64,000 nucleotides of DNA from positions 781,421-845,420 of the forward strand of contig NZ_HG964937.1 of assembly GCF_000613245.1 (NCBI RefSeq), in the 5' to 3' direction. This document shows positions 50,669 to 60,928 of this stretch, piece after piece; the first letter of the stretch is position 1, and every line of letters starts with the position of its first letter. Both the position numbers and the translations under genes were made by a program. Source of the DNA: Mycobacterium asiaticum DSM 44297 (GTDB taxonomy: Bacteria; Actinomycetota; Actinomycetes; Mycobacteriales; Mycobacteriaceae). The notes under the pieces were generated by a model that worked only from the letters and a program-made list of their open reading frames with translations, was not told where the DNA came from and searched no databases.

Positions 50669-53419
50669 ATGCGGAAGGTCGCCGTCAAGATCTTCGTCGT
50701 GCTCGCGCTGACCTCGCTCTCATTGTGTTCTGCAGCGCATTCGCCGGTAGCTACTCATGCCCGCCTCGCTTCGCCGGAGCGCGTTGAATTAGCGAACGAT
50801 TGGACGCTGTCTCCAGCCGATACGATCGCCGCCGACGGCGACGCCCTGTCGCTGTCGGACTACGACGCCGCTGCGTGGTACCACGTCCGCCGCATGCCGG
50901 CCACCGTCTTGGAGATCCTGCGTGAAAACGGTGTCTACCGGGACTTGTATGTCGGCAAGAATCTTCGCGACCACGTGCCGCAGGACCTCTATCAACACGA
51001 CTGGTGGTACCGCACCCAGTTCACCGCCCCGGACGGTCGACGAACGTACTTGCTCGGATTCCCGGGTATCAACTACCGCGCCGACATCTGGCTGAACGGA
51101 CGCCTGGTTGCCGACCACGACCAAGTCGCGGGCATGTACGCCGACCACCAGTTCGACGTAACACCGCTGATTCGGCCCGGGCAGCCAAACGTGCTGGCGG
51201 TCAAGGTTATCCCGGAGCGCGCGCTGCAGGACGTGGACGGTGTGGAGTTGGCTGACAGCTGGAACGACTGGATCAACTGGGATTACCTAGGTTTTCCGCC
51301 GCTCAATGGCGATCCGGACCGGCGCGGAACGTCTTTCGTTCCCGACCGCAATGCCGGCATCTGGAAGCCGGTGTACCTGACGGCGCTCGGAACGGTGGGA
51401 ATCGGTGCGGTGACTGTCAATTCGGAGCTTCCGCTGCCGCGCACCGACAGCGCTCGGCTGACGATCCACGCGGACGTGCACAATTATTCCGCACAACGCA
51501 CCCGTGGCGTGCTCCGCGCCACCATCACCCGTCCGGACAAGACCACCGTTCACCTTGAGCAGGCGGTCGTCCTTGCGCCCGGTGATGACCAGCAAGTGAC
51601 GTTTACCCCAGAGCAGTTCTCGCAATTGAACTTCGATCATCCGGACTTGTGGTGGCCCTACACGATGGGCCGGCCGGATCTGCACAACCTTAAGCTGGAT
51701 TACCGGGTCGACAATCAACTCAGCGACACCAAGGAACTGCGCTTCGGCATCCGGACCGTCACCCAGTATCGCGACGCGGGGTTCTCCGGCGATGGTGGAG
51801 ACTTCTACCTGGAGGTCAATGGCAAGAAGTTTCCGGTTCGTGGCGCCGCGTACACGCCCGATCTGCTTTTCAAGTACGATCCTGATCGCGAAACCGCAAT
51901 CCTGCACTATGCCAAGGATTTAGGTCTCAACATGGTGCGGCTCGAGGGCAAGCTCGCCAGCGAACACCTCATCGAGGAGGCCGACGAGCTGGGGATTCCG
52001 CTGATGGCCGGTTGGATGTGCTGCAACCAGTGGGAGAAGTGGGAGCAGTGGGACGCCGAAGACGAGCGGGTGGCGATGGAAAGTCTGCGCTCGCAGATTC
52101 GGGTGCTTCGAAGCCACCCGTCGGCGTTCATCTGGGCCAACGGCAGTGACGGCTTGCCGCCACCAAACATCCGCGCCCGCTACCGGTCTATCCTGGACGA
52201 GTTGTATTGGCAGAACGCCATTGTCGATACCGCGTCGCCGCAGGCGAAGGATGCCGACGGCGTGGCGCAGTGGGACGGCATCGACATGACCGGACCGTAT
52301 ACGTGGCGCCCGCCCACCTACTGGTTCAGCGGCCGCTACGGAGCCACTTGGGGGGCATCGGCCGAACAGGGCAGTAATGAACAGATCCCCCCGTTCGCCA
52401 GCCTGCGAAAATTCATCCCGCCCGACGAGTTGTGGCCGATCAACGACACCTGGTCCTTCCACGCGGGCGCGCAGTACAAGAACGCGGCCTTGCTGAGTGC
52501 AAAGCGTTCCATCGGGATGCGTTATGGGGTTTCCGAGAGCGCCGAAATGTTCGCTGCCAAAGCACAATTGGCTCAGTACGAGTCGGCTCGGGCTCAGTTC
52601 GAATCCTTCGCCGCCGGGGGCTGGGACGCCCACAAGATGACGATCTACTGGATGCTGAACAGTCACTGGCCATCGTTTTTCGGGCAGCTGTTCGACTACT
52701 ACCTGCGTCCCGGCGGCGCCTATTTCGGGGCCAAGAAGGGGCTGCGGCCGCTTTCTGTCGTGTTCGATTCGTACGCCGGTGGTATCGGCAACTCGGCACG
52801 GGTAACCGTGGTCAATCAATCGCCGTCGACTGAACACGATCTTCGTGTCCGGGTCCGTGTCTACGACCTGCAGGGAACTCTGCAGGCAGAGGGAACGTCC
52901 GAGGGCATCAGCGTCGCCGGTGGCGGCGCGATCGAGGCGATGACGCTGCCGAGCGGTCTCGCGAAGTCACCCGTCTTCTTCGTTCGTTGTGAGCTGACTC
53001 GCCCGTCCGGCGAAGTCGTTGCGGAGAACGTGTATTGGCAGTCTCAACAGCCCGATGATGTGGGGGATCCGGACAACGATCGGGCGTTCGACTCGATGCA
53101 GGCGAGTTGGGCGGACATGACCGCGCTGAACTACATGCCGCGCGTGCCGTTGGACATCAGTGCGCAGCATCAGTCGACCCCTGGGGGAGTGGTGATCCGG
53201 CTGCACAACCCCACGTCGAACGTCGCGTTCTTCGAACGCGCCGAGATCATGTCCACGCGCGACGGCGACGAGGTCCTTCCGGTTGAGTACGACGACAACT
53301 ATGTGACCGTGTTTCCGGGCGAGACCGTGGAGATCCGGGGGAGCGTTCCGGATTCGTTGGCGAACTGGGTGCGGGTGACGGGGTACAACTCGTCTCCGGT
53401 CACGGTGGCCGTTTCTTAG
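50669..53419 (+). CDS. glycoside hydrolase family 2 protein, exo-beta-D-glucosaminidase-like
   Basis: Exported enzyme of 916 residues: signal peptide (MRKVAVKIFVVLALTSLSL), GH2 sugar-binding domain (YLLGFPGINYRADIWLNGR), immunoglobulin-like domain and TIM barrel with NMVRLEGKLASEHL. The acid/base segment FIWANGSDGLPPP carries Asp and the nucleophile segment ASAEQGSNEQIPP carries Glu. This Asp/Glu pair fits the CsxA-type exo-glucosaminidase branch rather than beta-galactosidase. It should release glucosamine from chitosan-like or similar amino sugars outside the cell. ATG at 50669 with GAGGAGCCGAGG upstream; an ATG at 50630 is also possible. Confidence 0.88.
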   Translation: MRKVAVKIFVVLALTSLSLCSAAHSPVATHARLASPERVELANDWTLSPADTIAADGDALSLSDYDAAAWYHVRRMPATVLEILRENGVYRDLYVGKNLRDHVPQDLYQHDWWYRTQFTAPDGRRTYLLGFPGINYRADIWLNGRLVADHDQVAGMYADHQFDVTPLIRPGQPNVLAVKVIPERALQDVDGVELADSWNDWINWDYLGFPPLNGDPDRRGTSFVPDRNAGIWKPVYLTALGTVGIGAVTVNSELPLPRTDSARLTIHADVHNYSAQRTRGVLRATITRPDKTTVHLEQAVVLAPGDDQQVTFTPEQFSQLNFDHPDLWWPYTMGRPDLHNLKLDYRVDNQLSDTKELRFGIRTVTQYRDAGFSGDGGDFYLEVNGKKFPVRGAAYTPDLLFKYDPDRETAILHYAKDLGLNMVRLEGKLASEHLIEEADELGIPLMAGWMCCNQWEKWEQWDAEDERVAMESLRSQIRVLRSHPSAFIWANGSDGLPPPNIRARYRSILDELYWQNAIVDTASPQAKDADGVAQWDGIDMTGPYTWRPPTYWFSGRYGATWGASAEQGSNEQIPPFASLRKFIPPDELWPINDTWSFHAGAQYKNAALLSAKRSIGMRYGVSESAEMFAAKAQLAQYESARAQFESFAAGGWDAHKMTIYWMLNSHWPSFFGQLFDYYLRPGGAYFGAKKGLRPLSVVFDSYAGGIGNSARVTVVNQSPSTEHDLRVRVRVYDLQGTLQAEGTSEGISVAGGGAIEAMTLPSGLAKSPVFFVRCELTRPSGEVVAENVYWQSQQPDDVGDPDNDRAFDSMQASWADMTALNYMPRVPLDISAQHQSTPGGVVIRLHNPTSNVAFFERAEIMSTRDGDEVLPVEYDDNYVTVFPGETVEIRGSVPDSLANWVRVTGYNSSPVTVAVS

Positions 53420-53458
53420 TTTCCCGGCTTATGGTGTCGCATCGGTAGCCTGTAGGTG

Positions 53459-54415
53459 ATGCCTGCAGCTTTTGACCTGCGCCAACTCGATGTGCCTGTC
53501 GTTCAGGCCGGTATGGGTACGGTTGCGGGCTTCGAACTCGCGGCCGCCGTGTCAGAGGCAGGTGGTCTGGGAACGATCGCCGGGGCGCGTGCCGAGATTG
53601 GCGCAGAGGTGGCGGCCGCACGCAGCCTTACCGGACGACCGATCGCGGTGAACCTGTTGCTGCCCTTCATGCGTCGCGGTGATGTGGAGGCGGCCGCTGC
53701 CGCCGATGTGATCGTGACCTTCTGGGGCGTTCCTCGCCGGCTCGCCGCGACCACCTGGATCCACCAGTGCGGCTCCGTCGACGAGGCGAAAGCCGCAGAG
53801 GCCGCGGGCGCCGACGGTGTGATTGCGCAGGGGGTGGAGGCCGGCGGGCACGTCCGCGGGACGACTCCGGCGCTGGAGTTGCTCGACCGGGTGCGCAGGG
53901 CGGTGAACATTCCGGTGTTGGTCGCGGGCGGGATCGTCGACGCTCGAGGCGTGCGGGAGGCGCTGGAGGCCGGGGCGGCCGCCGCCGTCGTTGGAACTCG
54001 CTTCCTGCTCAGCGAGGAGTGCCGCGCGCACCCTGAGTACAAGCAGCGCTGCCTTGAGGCCAGTGAAACGGTGCTGACCGAACTGTTCGGGCTGGGCTGG
54101 CCCGATGCGCCGCACCGGGTGATTCCGAACGCTGCCACTCGACGATGGTTGGGTAGCGATGTGCGGGGCCCGGGCTGGATTCGCGTGGCTAACCGGATGT
54201 TGTCTCACCTGGCCAACGCGATGCCGGATGCGGCCCAAAACCGTGCTGTCCGAGCGCAATTGCCTTCGTGGTTGCCGTATGCGATCGCCCAACCGCCCGG
54301 AGTCGACGGGCCTGCGGAGTTGGTGGATGCGCGTCCGCTTTATGCGGGTGCGAACGTTGGGCGGATTAGCGATGTTCGTCCGGCTGGTGAGCTGGTCGGG
54401 TTGCTGATGCCGTAG
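53459..54415 (+). CDS. nitronate monooxygenase / FabK-like FMN protein
   Basis: TIM-barrel flavoprotein of 318 residues with VVQAGMGTVAGFELAAAVSEAGGLG at the start, GVIAQGVEAGGHVRG (FMN and catalytic His), VLVAGGIVDARGV and AAVVGTRFLLSEE. Members oxidise alkyl nitronates or, in the FabK branch, reduce enoyl-ACP. The GGHVRG His favours nitronate monooxygenase type. The start is the ATG at 53459 with a weak ribosome site. It stands alone after the GH2 gene, and its role in the cell is probably detoxification. Confidence 0.9.
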   Translation: MPAAFDLRQLDVPVVQAGMGTVAGFELAAAVSEAGGLGTIAGARAEIGAEVAAARSLTGRPIAVNLLLPFMRRGDVEAAAAADVIVTFWGVPRRLAATTWIHQCGSVDEAKAAEAAGADGVIAQGVEAGGHVRGTTPALELLDRVRRAVNIPVLVAGGIVDARGVREALEAGAAAAVVGTRFLLSEECRAHPEYKQRCLEASETVLTELFGLGWPDAPHRVIPNAATRRWLGSDVRGPGWIRVANRMLSHLANAMPDAAQNRAVRAQLPSWLPYAIAQPPGVDGPAELVDARPLYAGANVGRISDVRPAGELVGLLMP

Positions 54416-54469
54416 CGCAGTCTCATCGAGCGCTAAGTCGAGGCAAACACCCAAGCTGGCAGCTACCAC

Positions 54470-55009
54470 TTACACCGGCTCGTCATAGTCAATCCCACTA
54501 GCAAGATCCTCACACTGCACCACCTCCACATCCCTCCGCCCCCGTAGAAACGGACCCGCCCCCCGATCCCCGGACACGCAAGAGATCACCTCGTCGAAGT
54601 ATCGCCGCGCGATAACCACCGGATGCCCCGGCCGATCCCCGTAGTACGCCTGCGCCAACCCACTCCGAGACCCCAACGCCCGCTGCACAACCCGCGCCAC
54701 CACCGCCGCACCAACATCCGGTGTATCGACCACATGCAGCACCGCATACTCAGCGCCCACCGTCGAAGCCTCCGTCAACCCGGCCCGCACGGACGCGCTC
54801 AACCCGATCTGCCAGTCGGACGCAGTAACCGCAATGACGCCGTCCGGCAACGGAACCTGCGCAGCCCCCAGCACGACAAGAACAACGTCACACCCCCCGC
54901 CACGCAACGCCGCCACTGCCGAAGCAAGCCATCCATCGACAAGCACTTTCGGCTTGCCGTATCGCCGACCCGCGCCGGCGGCCAGCAGTACACCAGCAAC
55001 AACGCCCAA
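54470..55009 (-). CDS. MobA/MocA-like nucleotidyltransferase
   Basis: NTP transferase of 179 residues: the LLAAGAGRRYGKPK motif binds nucleotide, and VLHVVDTPDVGAAVV and RPGHPVVIARRYFDEV match the molybdenum cofactor cytidylyl/guanylyltransferase family. A TTG start at 55009 lies directly after the stop of the multicopper oxidase gene. A molybdenum enzyme of the xanthine dehydrogenase family follows upstream in the same direction, so it probably adds CMP to molybdopterin for that enzyme. Confidence 0.83.
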   Translation of the reverse strand: MGVVAGVLLAAGAGRRYGKPKVLVDGWLASAVAALRGGGCDVVLVVLGAAQVPLPDGVIAVTASDWQIGLSASVRAGLTEASTVGAEYAVLHVVDTPDVGAAVVARVVQRALGSRSGLAQAYYGDRPGHPVVIARRYFDEVISCVSGDRGAGPFLRGRRDVEVVQCEDLASGIDYDEPV

Positions 55010-58000
55010 CTAACGACCACCCAGCGGCGCGGCGACAGCAGGACCAGGAGCTACCGGAACCGGCCCAATCAGCTTTGGCGCCAGCGTATTCGCATTTTCG
55101 CCCGCCCGCGCCAGCGAATACTTACGCACCTCTGCACCCCCCGGACCGGCCGCGCTCACCAACAAATCCGCACCGGTGACGGTGCTTGTCGTGGCCACCG
55201 TCACCGTCGTAGCGCCAAGAAAAGGCTCGAACGACGCGGTCTGCCGGAACATCACATGCCCGGAATGCGCGTCGGGGCTGTGCGTGTACATCGCCGGCGC
55301 ACCGTCCAGCCGCGAACCCGATGACCACACCCGCACCGTGCCGCGGTCGGCGAGCTGGCCGGTAATAATGCTCTGCGCGCCACCTTCTTCGCCTGCGACC
55401 CACCCGGTGGCCAGTGAGATGCCGCCGGTATAGCCCTCGTCGAAAGCGGAGAACGAAGTCACCAATGCGGGAGCGCCGGGCCCACCAGACGAACCGCCGG
55501 AACGCGCAGTGGGCGTAAACAGGTCGTACCGAAACACCTTTACCAGCGCTGGACCTCCCGGGCCAGGCGCGGTGATGATGTTCTGCCGCCCTTGCTCATA
55601 GCTGACCAGTCCGGTGGCCACCGTGACACCGGCCTGCGATCCGGGGTAGGGCTTGAAGCTGGCGAACACCTCGGGCGCCTTGCCCACAGCCGGCAGCTTC
55701 GAGGAGAACACCTTCACCTCCGACTCCACACCCGGACCGGTTCCGACAATGATGTTGTCCGCCATCGGGTTTGCGTCGATATTGGCGGCCGCTACATTCA
55801 CGCCGCCCTTGAAACCGGCGTCGAACGGCGCGAACCGGGCCAACTCCGTCTTGAACGCATCAGCACCGCTGTACACCACCACCTCCGGCGGCACTCCGGA
55901 ACCGGTGCCGACGACGAGGTCGAGGATCGTGTCGCCGTTGACGTCGGCCATCGCCACCGACGGCGCCCCTTCGAAGGATGGAAACGGCGTAACAGTCGTA
56001 ATTACCTTGTCCCCGTTGCCATCGAGCACCTGGACGCTCGCCGTCGAACCAGGCCGACCCGGAACCGCCACCGCATACGTCGACACCTGCGGGATCACGT
56101 TCACAGTCGCCATCAGCCCGTTGTCCTCGTGGTTGAGGCGATGGCAGTGGATGACGTAGGTGCCGCCGAACTCCTCGAACTCGGTGCGGAACGTCAGGGA
56201 AGACGGTGAGGTGGCGTAGTCGTTCGCGTCGACGATCGGCGGCGGCACATTGGCGGTGTCCACACTGAACATCTGCACGCCGGTGGTCGTATTGGCCGTC
56301 GGATTCACCACCTGCATCACCTGATAGTCGTTGACGTGGATGTGCATCGGGTGACCGTCGTTGTTGTAGTTGACGATTCGCCACTCTTCCATCGTGTTCA
56401 GCCGGGGTTGTATTAACGGAATGTTGGGGAAGATGTTGCCGTCGAACTGGTAGGTGAACGCCTTCGCATCGCTCTTGCTCGCATAGTTATTGCCGAACCC
56501 ACCCGAGATCGTCAGCTCGCGGGTGTAGTCGGGCGTGCGTACCGAGTCGTCCCGGAACGAGGTGGGCGAGTTCAGTTCCATCCCGGGCTCGAACACGGTG
56601 GTCCGCCCCTCGCCGCTATCGGCCGTGGCACGCAGCAGCGTCTGAGTGGGATAGGCGAAGAAGCCGTCGGCGTAGCTGACGAATCTCGGGTCGACGTTGA
56701 GTTCGCCCAGCACAGCCGGTGGGATCTTGGCGCCGTTATTGGTATACAGCACAGCCTGACTCGTTCTAGGTTTCCCGCCCTGCATCGGCGGCATCTCGAG
56801 AACTAGATCTCCGGATTTAGGCATGGTCACCGCGATCGCGAAGCGCGACGCCGGCGGAATGAACAACAGCGAACCGTCACCATCAACGGGCCGCTGCACG
56901 GCGGGACACGGATTGCCGTCCTGGCCCACGATGGCGAACTTGGGATGGCTGCCGGTGGCGGTCTCAGTCAATTGCAATGACATGTAGGCGATGTCGCTGA
57001 TATTGGCCAACACCCAGATTTCCGTCTGGCCGGGGTTGATCTTCAACCGCGGCTGAAACTGCCCGTTGACGGTGAACTGCACATCGCGCTGATTGTCGGG
57101 TAACGCAGGGTCAGCGGGGACGTTGACCGTCCGGCTGCTAAAGCTCTGCAGGTTCGTCGGAATGAACTGGTTTGCGCCGCGCTTGTTGTCGACCGACAGC
57201 GGCCCTTCGTGCCAGCCGCTGATGTACTGGGCGCCTTTCGAGGTCTGTGCGAAGTTCACCGGCGCAAGGCTGCTCGGGTAGGTTCCGTCAGCCAGTTGGT
57301 TGCCCTCCGGCGGTTTCAGGGTGTTGACCCACTGTTCCCAGTACGGGTTGTTCAGCTGGTGCCCACCGTTCTTCCGGTCGAAGACGAAGTTGTACTGCAA
57401 CGCCATGTCCCGAATAGGGATGTTGTTCTTCGTCACCAGGGGCAGGGCACCGTCGGGGCGCCCGATCTCCAGCAGGCCGGCGAGACCGAGATAGGTGTGC
57501 AGCGCGGTCAACATGTGCCGGTGGCTGTGATACCAATACAGCCCCTGCGGCATGTCCTTCGGCAACGGGTAGTCATAGGTGTTGCCCATGCCGGCCGGGA
57601 TGTTTAGCAGCACGTTGTCGGCGTTGCCGGACGGGCTGACATGCAACCCGTGGGTGTGCAGATTCAGCGGTGATGACGTCAGCGCGGGAGGAAACAGCGG
57701 AACCTGCTCGTTGACCGGCACATAGGACGGATCGTTGAAGTCGGCGATCGTCAACCCTTGTAAATCGTTGTCGTAGTGCACGATCAACCGCTCGCCGGGG
57801 TTGACTCGCAGCGTCGGAGCCGGATAGACGTTGTCGCCCTTGGTCGAGCCGTCCGAACTCGTTCCCTTCAGCAGCTCGTAGCCGTATACGAGAAAGTTCG
57901 TCACCGGCTCCTTCACGGTGTCAAGGTTGACGGTGCCTTGGTGCGCGGACAGCCGCACCTCAAGAACACCGTCCTTGCTCGACAACCGCACCGGCTCCTT

Positions 58001-58141
58001 GAAGTCGGCCGGATGGCCGTCGCGCCCGGCGTTGACGCCGACCTCAGGTTGTGCGTTGTGCCGTGAGGAACAGGACAGCGTCATTGTCACCAACGACACC
58101 ACAAGTGCCAGCGCGACAGCCGTTTTGCCCGGTCGGATCAC
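55010..58141 (-). CDS. multicopper oxidase with C-terminal FG-GAP/VCBS-like domain, probable lipoprotein
   Basis: Exported oxidase of 1043 residues. The signal peptide ends with a lipobox-like TLSC. Copper ligands are LHTHGLH, YWYHSHRHM, HPMHIHVNDYQ and YVIHCHRLNHEDNGLM (with the type 1 Cys). After about residue 680, repeats of the kind VAMADVNGDTILDLVVGTG mark a beta-propeller of FG-GAP type with weak Asp-rich calcium loops. GTG at 58141; a TTG at 58153 is possible. It oxidises metals or phenols at the cell surface, and the propeller may bind a partner or wall polymer. The fusion is unusual. Confidence 0.9.
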   Translation of the reverse strand: MIRPGKTAVALALVVSLVTMTLSCSSRHNAQPEVGVNAGRDGHPADFKEPVRLSSKDGVLEVRLSAHQGTVNLDTVKEPVTNFLVYGYELLKGTSSDGSTKGDNVYPAPTLRVNPGERLIVHYDNDLQGLTIADFNDPSYVPVNEQVPLFPPALTSSPLNLHTHGLHVSPSGNADNVLLNIPAGMGNTYDYPLPKDMPQGLYWYHSHRHMLTALHTYLGLAGLLEIGRPDGALPLVTKNNIPIRDMALQYNFVFDRKNGGHQLNNPYWEQWVNTLKPPEGNQLADGTYPSSLAPVNFAQTSKGAQYISGWHEGPLSVDNKRGANQFIPTNLQSFSSRTVNVPADPALPDNQRDVQFTVNGQFQPRLKINPGQTEIWVLANISDIAYMSLQLTETATGSHPKFAIVGQDGNPCPAVQRPVDGDGSLLFIPPASRFAIAVTMPKSGDLVLEMPPMQGGKPRTSQAVLYTNNGAKIPPAVLGELNVDPRFVSYADGFFAYPTQTLLRATADSGEGRTTVFEPGMELNSPTSFRDDSVRTPDYTRELTISGGFGNNYASKSDAKAFTYQFDGNIFPNIPLIQPRLNTMEEWRIVNYNNDGHPMHIHVNDYQVMQVVNPTANTTTGVQMFSVDTANVPPPIVDANDYATSPSSLTFRTEFEEFGGTYVIHCHRLNHEDNGLMATVNVIPQVSTYAVAVPGRPGSTASVQVLDGNGDKVITTVTPFPSFEGAPSVAMADVNGDTILDLVVGTGSGVPPEVVVYSGADAFKTELARFAPFDAGFKGGVNVAAANIDANPMADNIIVGTGPGVESEVKVFSSKLPAVGKAPEVFASFKPYPGSQAGVTVATGLVSYEQGRQNIITAPGPGGPALVKVFRYDLFTPTARSGGSSGGPGAPALVTSFSAFDEGYTGGISLATGWVAGEEGGAQSIITGQLADRGTVRVWSSGSRLDGAPAMYTHSPDAHSGHVMFRQTASFEPFLGATTVTVATTSTVTGADLLVSAAGPGGAEVRKYSLARAGENANTLAPKLIGPVPVAPGPAVAAPLGGR

Positions 58142-58210
58142 GACGCACCCCAATTCGCAGCTGGGTGAAGTTTGCCGATGGGAGACTACGCCGCCCGCCG
58201 CGCAAATGGG

Positions 58211-60928
58211 TCAGATCGCGGTTTCCTGCGCGGATGACTGCAACGCGCTGAAGATCCGGTCGGGCGTCAGCGGCAATTCGCGGTATCGGACGCCGGTGGC
58301 GTCGTGAACAGCGTTGGCCATCGCCGGCGCCACCGGATTGATGCAGCATTCGGCGATCCCTTTGGAGCCGGCCGGACCCGCCGAGTCGGTCGAGTCGACC
58401 AGGATCACCTCCGTTCGTGGGGCGTCGGCGTAGGTGGGGATGCGGTAGTTGCGCAGATTCGGATTGGTCATGACGCCGTTCTCGTCGACGCGATGATGCT
58501 CGGTCAGCACGAACCCGAGCCCCTGCGTCACGCCGCCTTCGATCTGGCCGCGAACCTGCGCGGGATTGATCACCACGCCCGCGTCGGTGGCCTGCACGCT
58601 GTAGAGAATGCGGATCTCTCCGGTGATCCGTTGCACCGCAACTCGAAAGCCGTGCGCGTTGTAGGTGAGGCTGCGCGGCGAACCGTACGCCTTGCGCGAT
58701 TCGGTCAGCCGGATGCCGCGGTCACCGGCGGCCGCCGCCAGTTCGGTCAAAAGGACACGAGCGTCGCCGCAGCGCACCGCGTCGTCGTCCATGACGCACG
58801 ACGCCAGATCGATACCGGTGTGCGCGGCGGCGAAGCGCAGGATCCGGTTGCGCAGCGCGGCCGCCGTGTACTGGACGGCGTTGCCGGCGACGAACAGTCC
58901 GGCGCTGGCGAAGGCCCCGGTGTCGAATCCGGTGCGGTCGGTGTCGGACTGCACCAGCCGGATGCGGCTCACAGTAGCGCCCAGCTCGGCCGCCGCGATC
59001 TGGACATGCGCGGTCGATGTTCCTTCGCCGAACTCCACAGTGCCGATGGCGATCTCGTAGATTCCGTCGCCGCCGAGGGTGGCCGTCCCGACGGAGATGT
59101 GTTCGGTCGGCGGTGCGGTCTCGTGCATCGAAATGGCGGTGCCGGTCCCGATCTGCCAATCTTCGCCGAGAGCGTGGCCGTTGGGCTGGACGCTCAGCGC
59201 GGCCTCGACCCGGTCGATGCACTGCACCAGCCCGTCCTCGGTGAACGCGACATCGTCCGCTTCGTCGTGGATCGACAGCAGCGGATCACCCGGCCGGATG
59301 ATGTTGCGGCGGCGCAACTCCAGCGGGTCCATACCGAGGGCCACGGCCAGCTCGTGCATTGCCGACTCCATCGCGAACGCCGGCTGCGTCATCCCGTAAC
59401 CCCGCAGCGCCCCACTGGGGACGGTGTTGGTGTACACCGAATACGCGTCGAATTTCTTGTTGGGACAGCGGTATATCGCGACCGCGGCGCCGCCCGCGAA
59501 CAGTGTCTCGCCGCCGTGGTTGCCGTAGGCGCCGGTATTTGAGATGTTGCGGAACTGGATGGCGGTGAGCGTCCCGTCGTGGCGGGCACCCAGTTTGACG
59601 GTGATCTTCATCGGGTGCCGCGGGGAGGCGGTGGTGAATTCCTCTTCGCGGGTGTATTCCCACGAGACCGGTCGGCCGGTGTCCAGCGCGGCCAGCGCTA
59701 CCAGGTCCTCGCTGATTACCTCCTGCTTGCCACCGAACCCGCCGCCGACGCGCTTGCAGAACACCCGCAGCTGGTCGGGCCGCAGGTGGAAGAGGTGGGC
59801 CAGTTTTCCCTTGGCGATCGACGGCGATTGCGAGCTGGTGCGCACGTGCAGCCGACCGTCTTCCATCCACGCGATCGACCCGTGTGTTTCCAGGTGCGCA
59901 TGCTGCACCCGCGGCGAGAAGTACGTGCCTTCGTGGATGACATCGGCCTCGGCGAATCCCGCTGCAACATTGCCGATTTCGCCGTGCAGCTCCAACAGGA
60001 TATTGCGCTCGGGGTCTTGGACGAACGGGTCGTCGAAGCCGTGCAGCTGCGGCGCACCGGCCTCCATCGCCGCTTCGGGATCGAACACCGCGGGCAGCAC
60101 CTCGTAGTCGACGACGACCTTGCGGCACCCCTCCTCGGCGGCGCCGATCGTGTCGGCGAGCACCGCGACCACTCGTTGGCCGACGAAGCGCACCACGTTG
60201 TCCAGGATGTAGGTGTCGTCGGGGTCGACGAGGTGATCCGTGTGGATCGCGGTGGTGAACCGCTTGCGCGGCACGTCTTCCCACGTGTAGACGCGATGAA
60301 CCCCGGGCACGGCCAGCGCCGCGGACTTGTCGATCGACACGATACGGGCGTGGGCGTGCGGTGAATGCAGCACTTTCAGATGAAGCATGCCCGGTAGCTC
60401 GGTGTCCATCGTGTATTCGGCGCGCCCAGTGACGACTTCGGTCCCGGCGGGTGCGCCGACGCTCGCACCGATCGCCTGACCGGGCGCATCCTTCTCGATC
60501 GCAGTGAGGCCGTTGATGGCATCCTCGATCGCGCGGTAGCCGGTGCAGCGGCACAGATTGCCTTTCAGTGCGCGCGGAAGATCGGCCCGTTGTTCGTCGG
60601 TCAGGGCGCATGCCGTCATGATCATGCCGGGAGTGCAGAATCCGCACTGGAATCCGGGGGAGTCGCGGAACTGCCGCTGCATCGGGTGCATGTCCTCGGG
60701 TGAGCCGAGGCCCTCGATCGTCGTCACCTCCCGCCCGTCGGCGCGGAATGCCGGCGTGATGCAGCTGTGCACGGGCTGCCCGTCGAGCCAGACCGTGCAC
60801 GCGCCGCAATCGCCCGCGTCGCAACCCTTTTTGACGCCATAGCAGCCCAACTGACGCAGAAACGTCCGCAGGCACTGACCCGGCCGCGGTTCCTGCGCGA
60901 ACGACTCGCCGTTGACCGTGTAGCTCAT
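58211..60928 (-). CDS. xanthine dehydrogenase family protein, fused [2Fe-2S] and molybdopterin subunits
   Basis: Protein of 905 residues. The N-terminal 2Fe-2S ferredoxin domain has GCDAGDCGACTVWLDG, and the second cluster has QCGFCTPGMIMTACA and NLCRCTGYRAIEDAI. From about residue 165 the molybdopterin part continues (GRAEYTMDTELPGMLH, GGGFGGKQEVI, PSGALRGYGMTQPAFAMES, and the C-terminal GPAGSKGIAECCINPVAPA with the catalytic Glu). It oxidises a purine, nicotinate-like or aldehyde substrate with water as oxygen source. ATG at 60928 overlaps the FAD subunit by 4 nt. Small-large fusion with a separate FAD subunit is less common than three separate chains. Confidence 0.93.
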   Translation of the reverse strand: MSYTVNGESFAQEPRPGQCLRTFLRQLGCYGVKKGCDAGDCGACTVWLDGQPVHSCITPAFRADGREVTTIEGLGSPEDMHPMQRQFRDSPGFQCGFCTPGMIMTACALTDEQRADLPRALKGNLCRCTGYRAIEDAINGLTAIEKDAPGQAIGASVGAPAGTEVVTGRAEYTMDTELPGMLHLKVLHSPHAHARIVSIDKSAALAVPGVHRVYTWEDVPRKRFTTAIHTDHLVDPDDTYILDNVVRFVGQRVVAVLADTIGAAEEGCRKVVVDYEVLPAVFDPEAAMEAGAPQLHGFDDPFVQDPERNILLELHGEIGNVAAGFAEADVIHEGTYFSPRVQHAHLETHGSIAWMEDGRLHVRTSSQSPSIAKGKLAHLFHLRPDQLRVFCKRVGGGFGGKQEVISEDLVALAALDTGRPVSWEYTREEEFTTASPRHPMKITVKLGARHDGTLTAIQFRNISNTGAYGNHGGETLFAGGAAVAIYRCPNKKFDAYSVYTNTVPSGALRGYGMTQPAFAMESAMHELAVALGMDPLELRRRNIIRPGDPLLSIHDEADDVAFTEDGLVQCIDRVEAALSVQPNGHALGEDWQIGTGTAISMHETAPPTEHISVGTATLGGDGIYEIAIGTVEFGEGTSTAHVQIAAAELGATVSRIRLVQSDTDRTGFDTGAFASAGLFVAGNAVQYTAAALRNRILRFAAAHTGIDLASCVMDDDAVRCGDARVLLTELAAAAGDRGIRLTESRKAYGSPRSLTYNAHGFRVAVQRITGEIRILYSVQATDAGVVINPAQVRGQIEGGVTQGLGFVLTEHHRVDENGVMTNPNLRNYRIPTYADAPRTEVILVDSTDSAGPAGSKGIAECCINPVAPAMANAVHDATGVRYRELPLTPDRIFSALQSSAQETAI

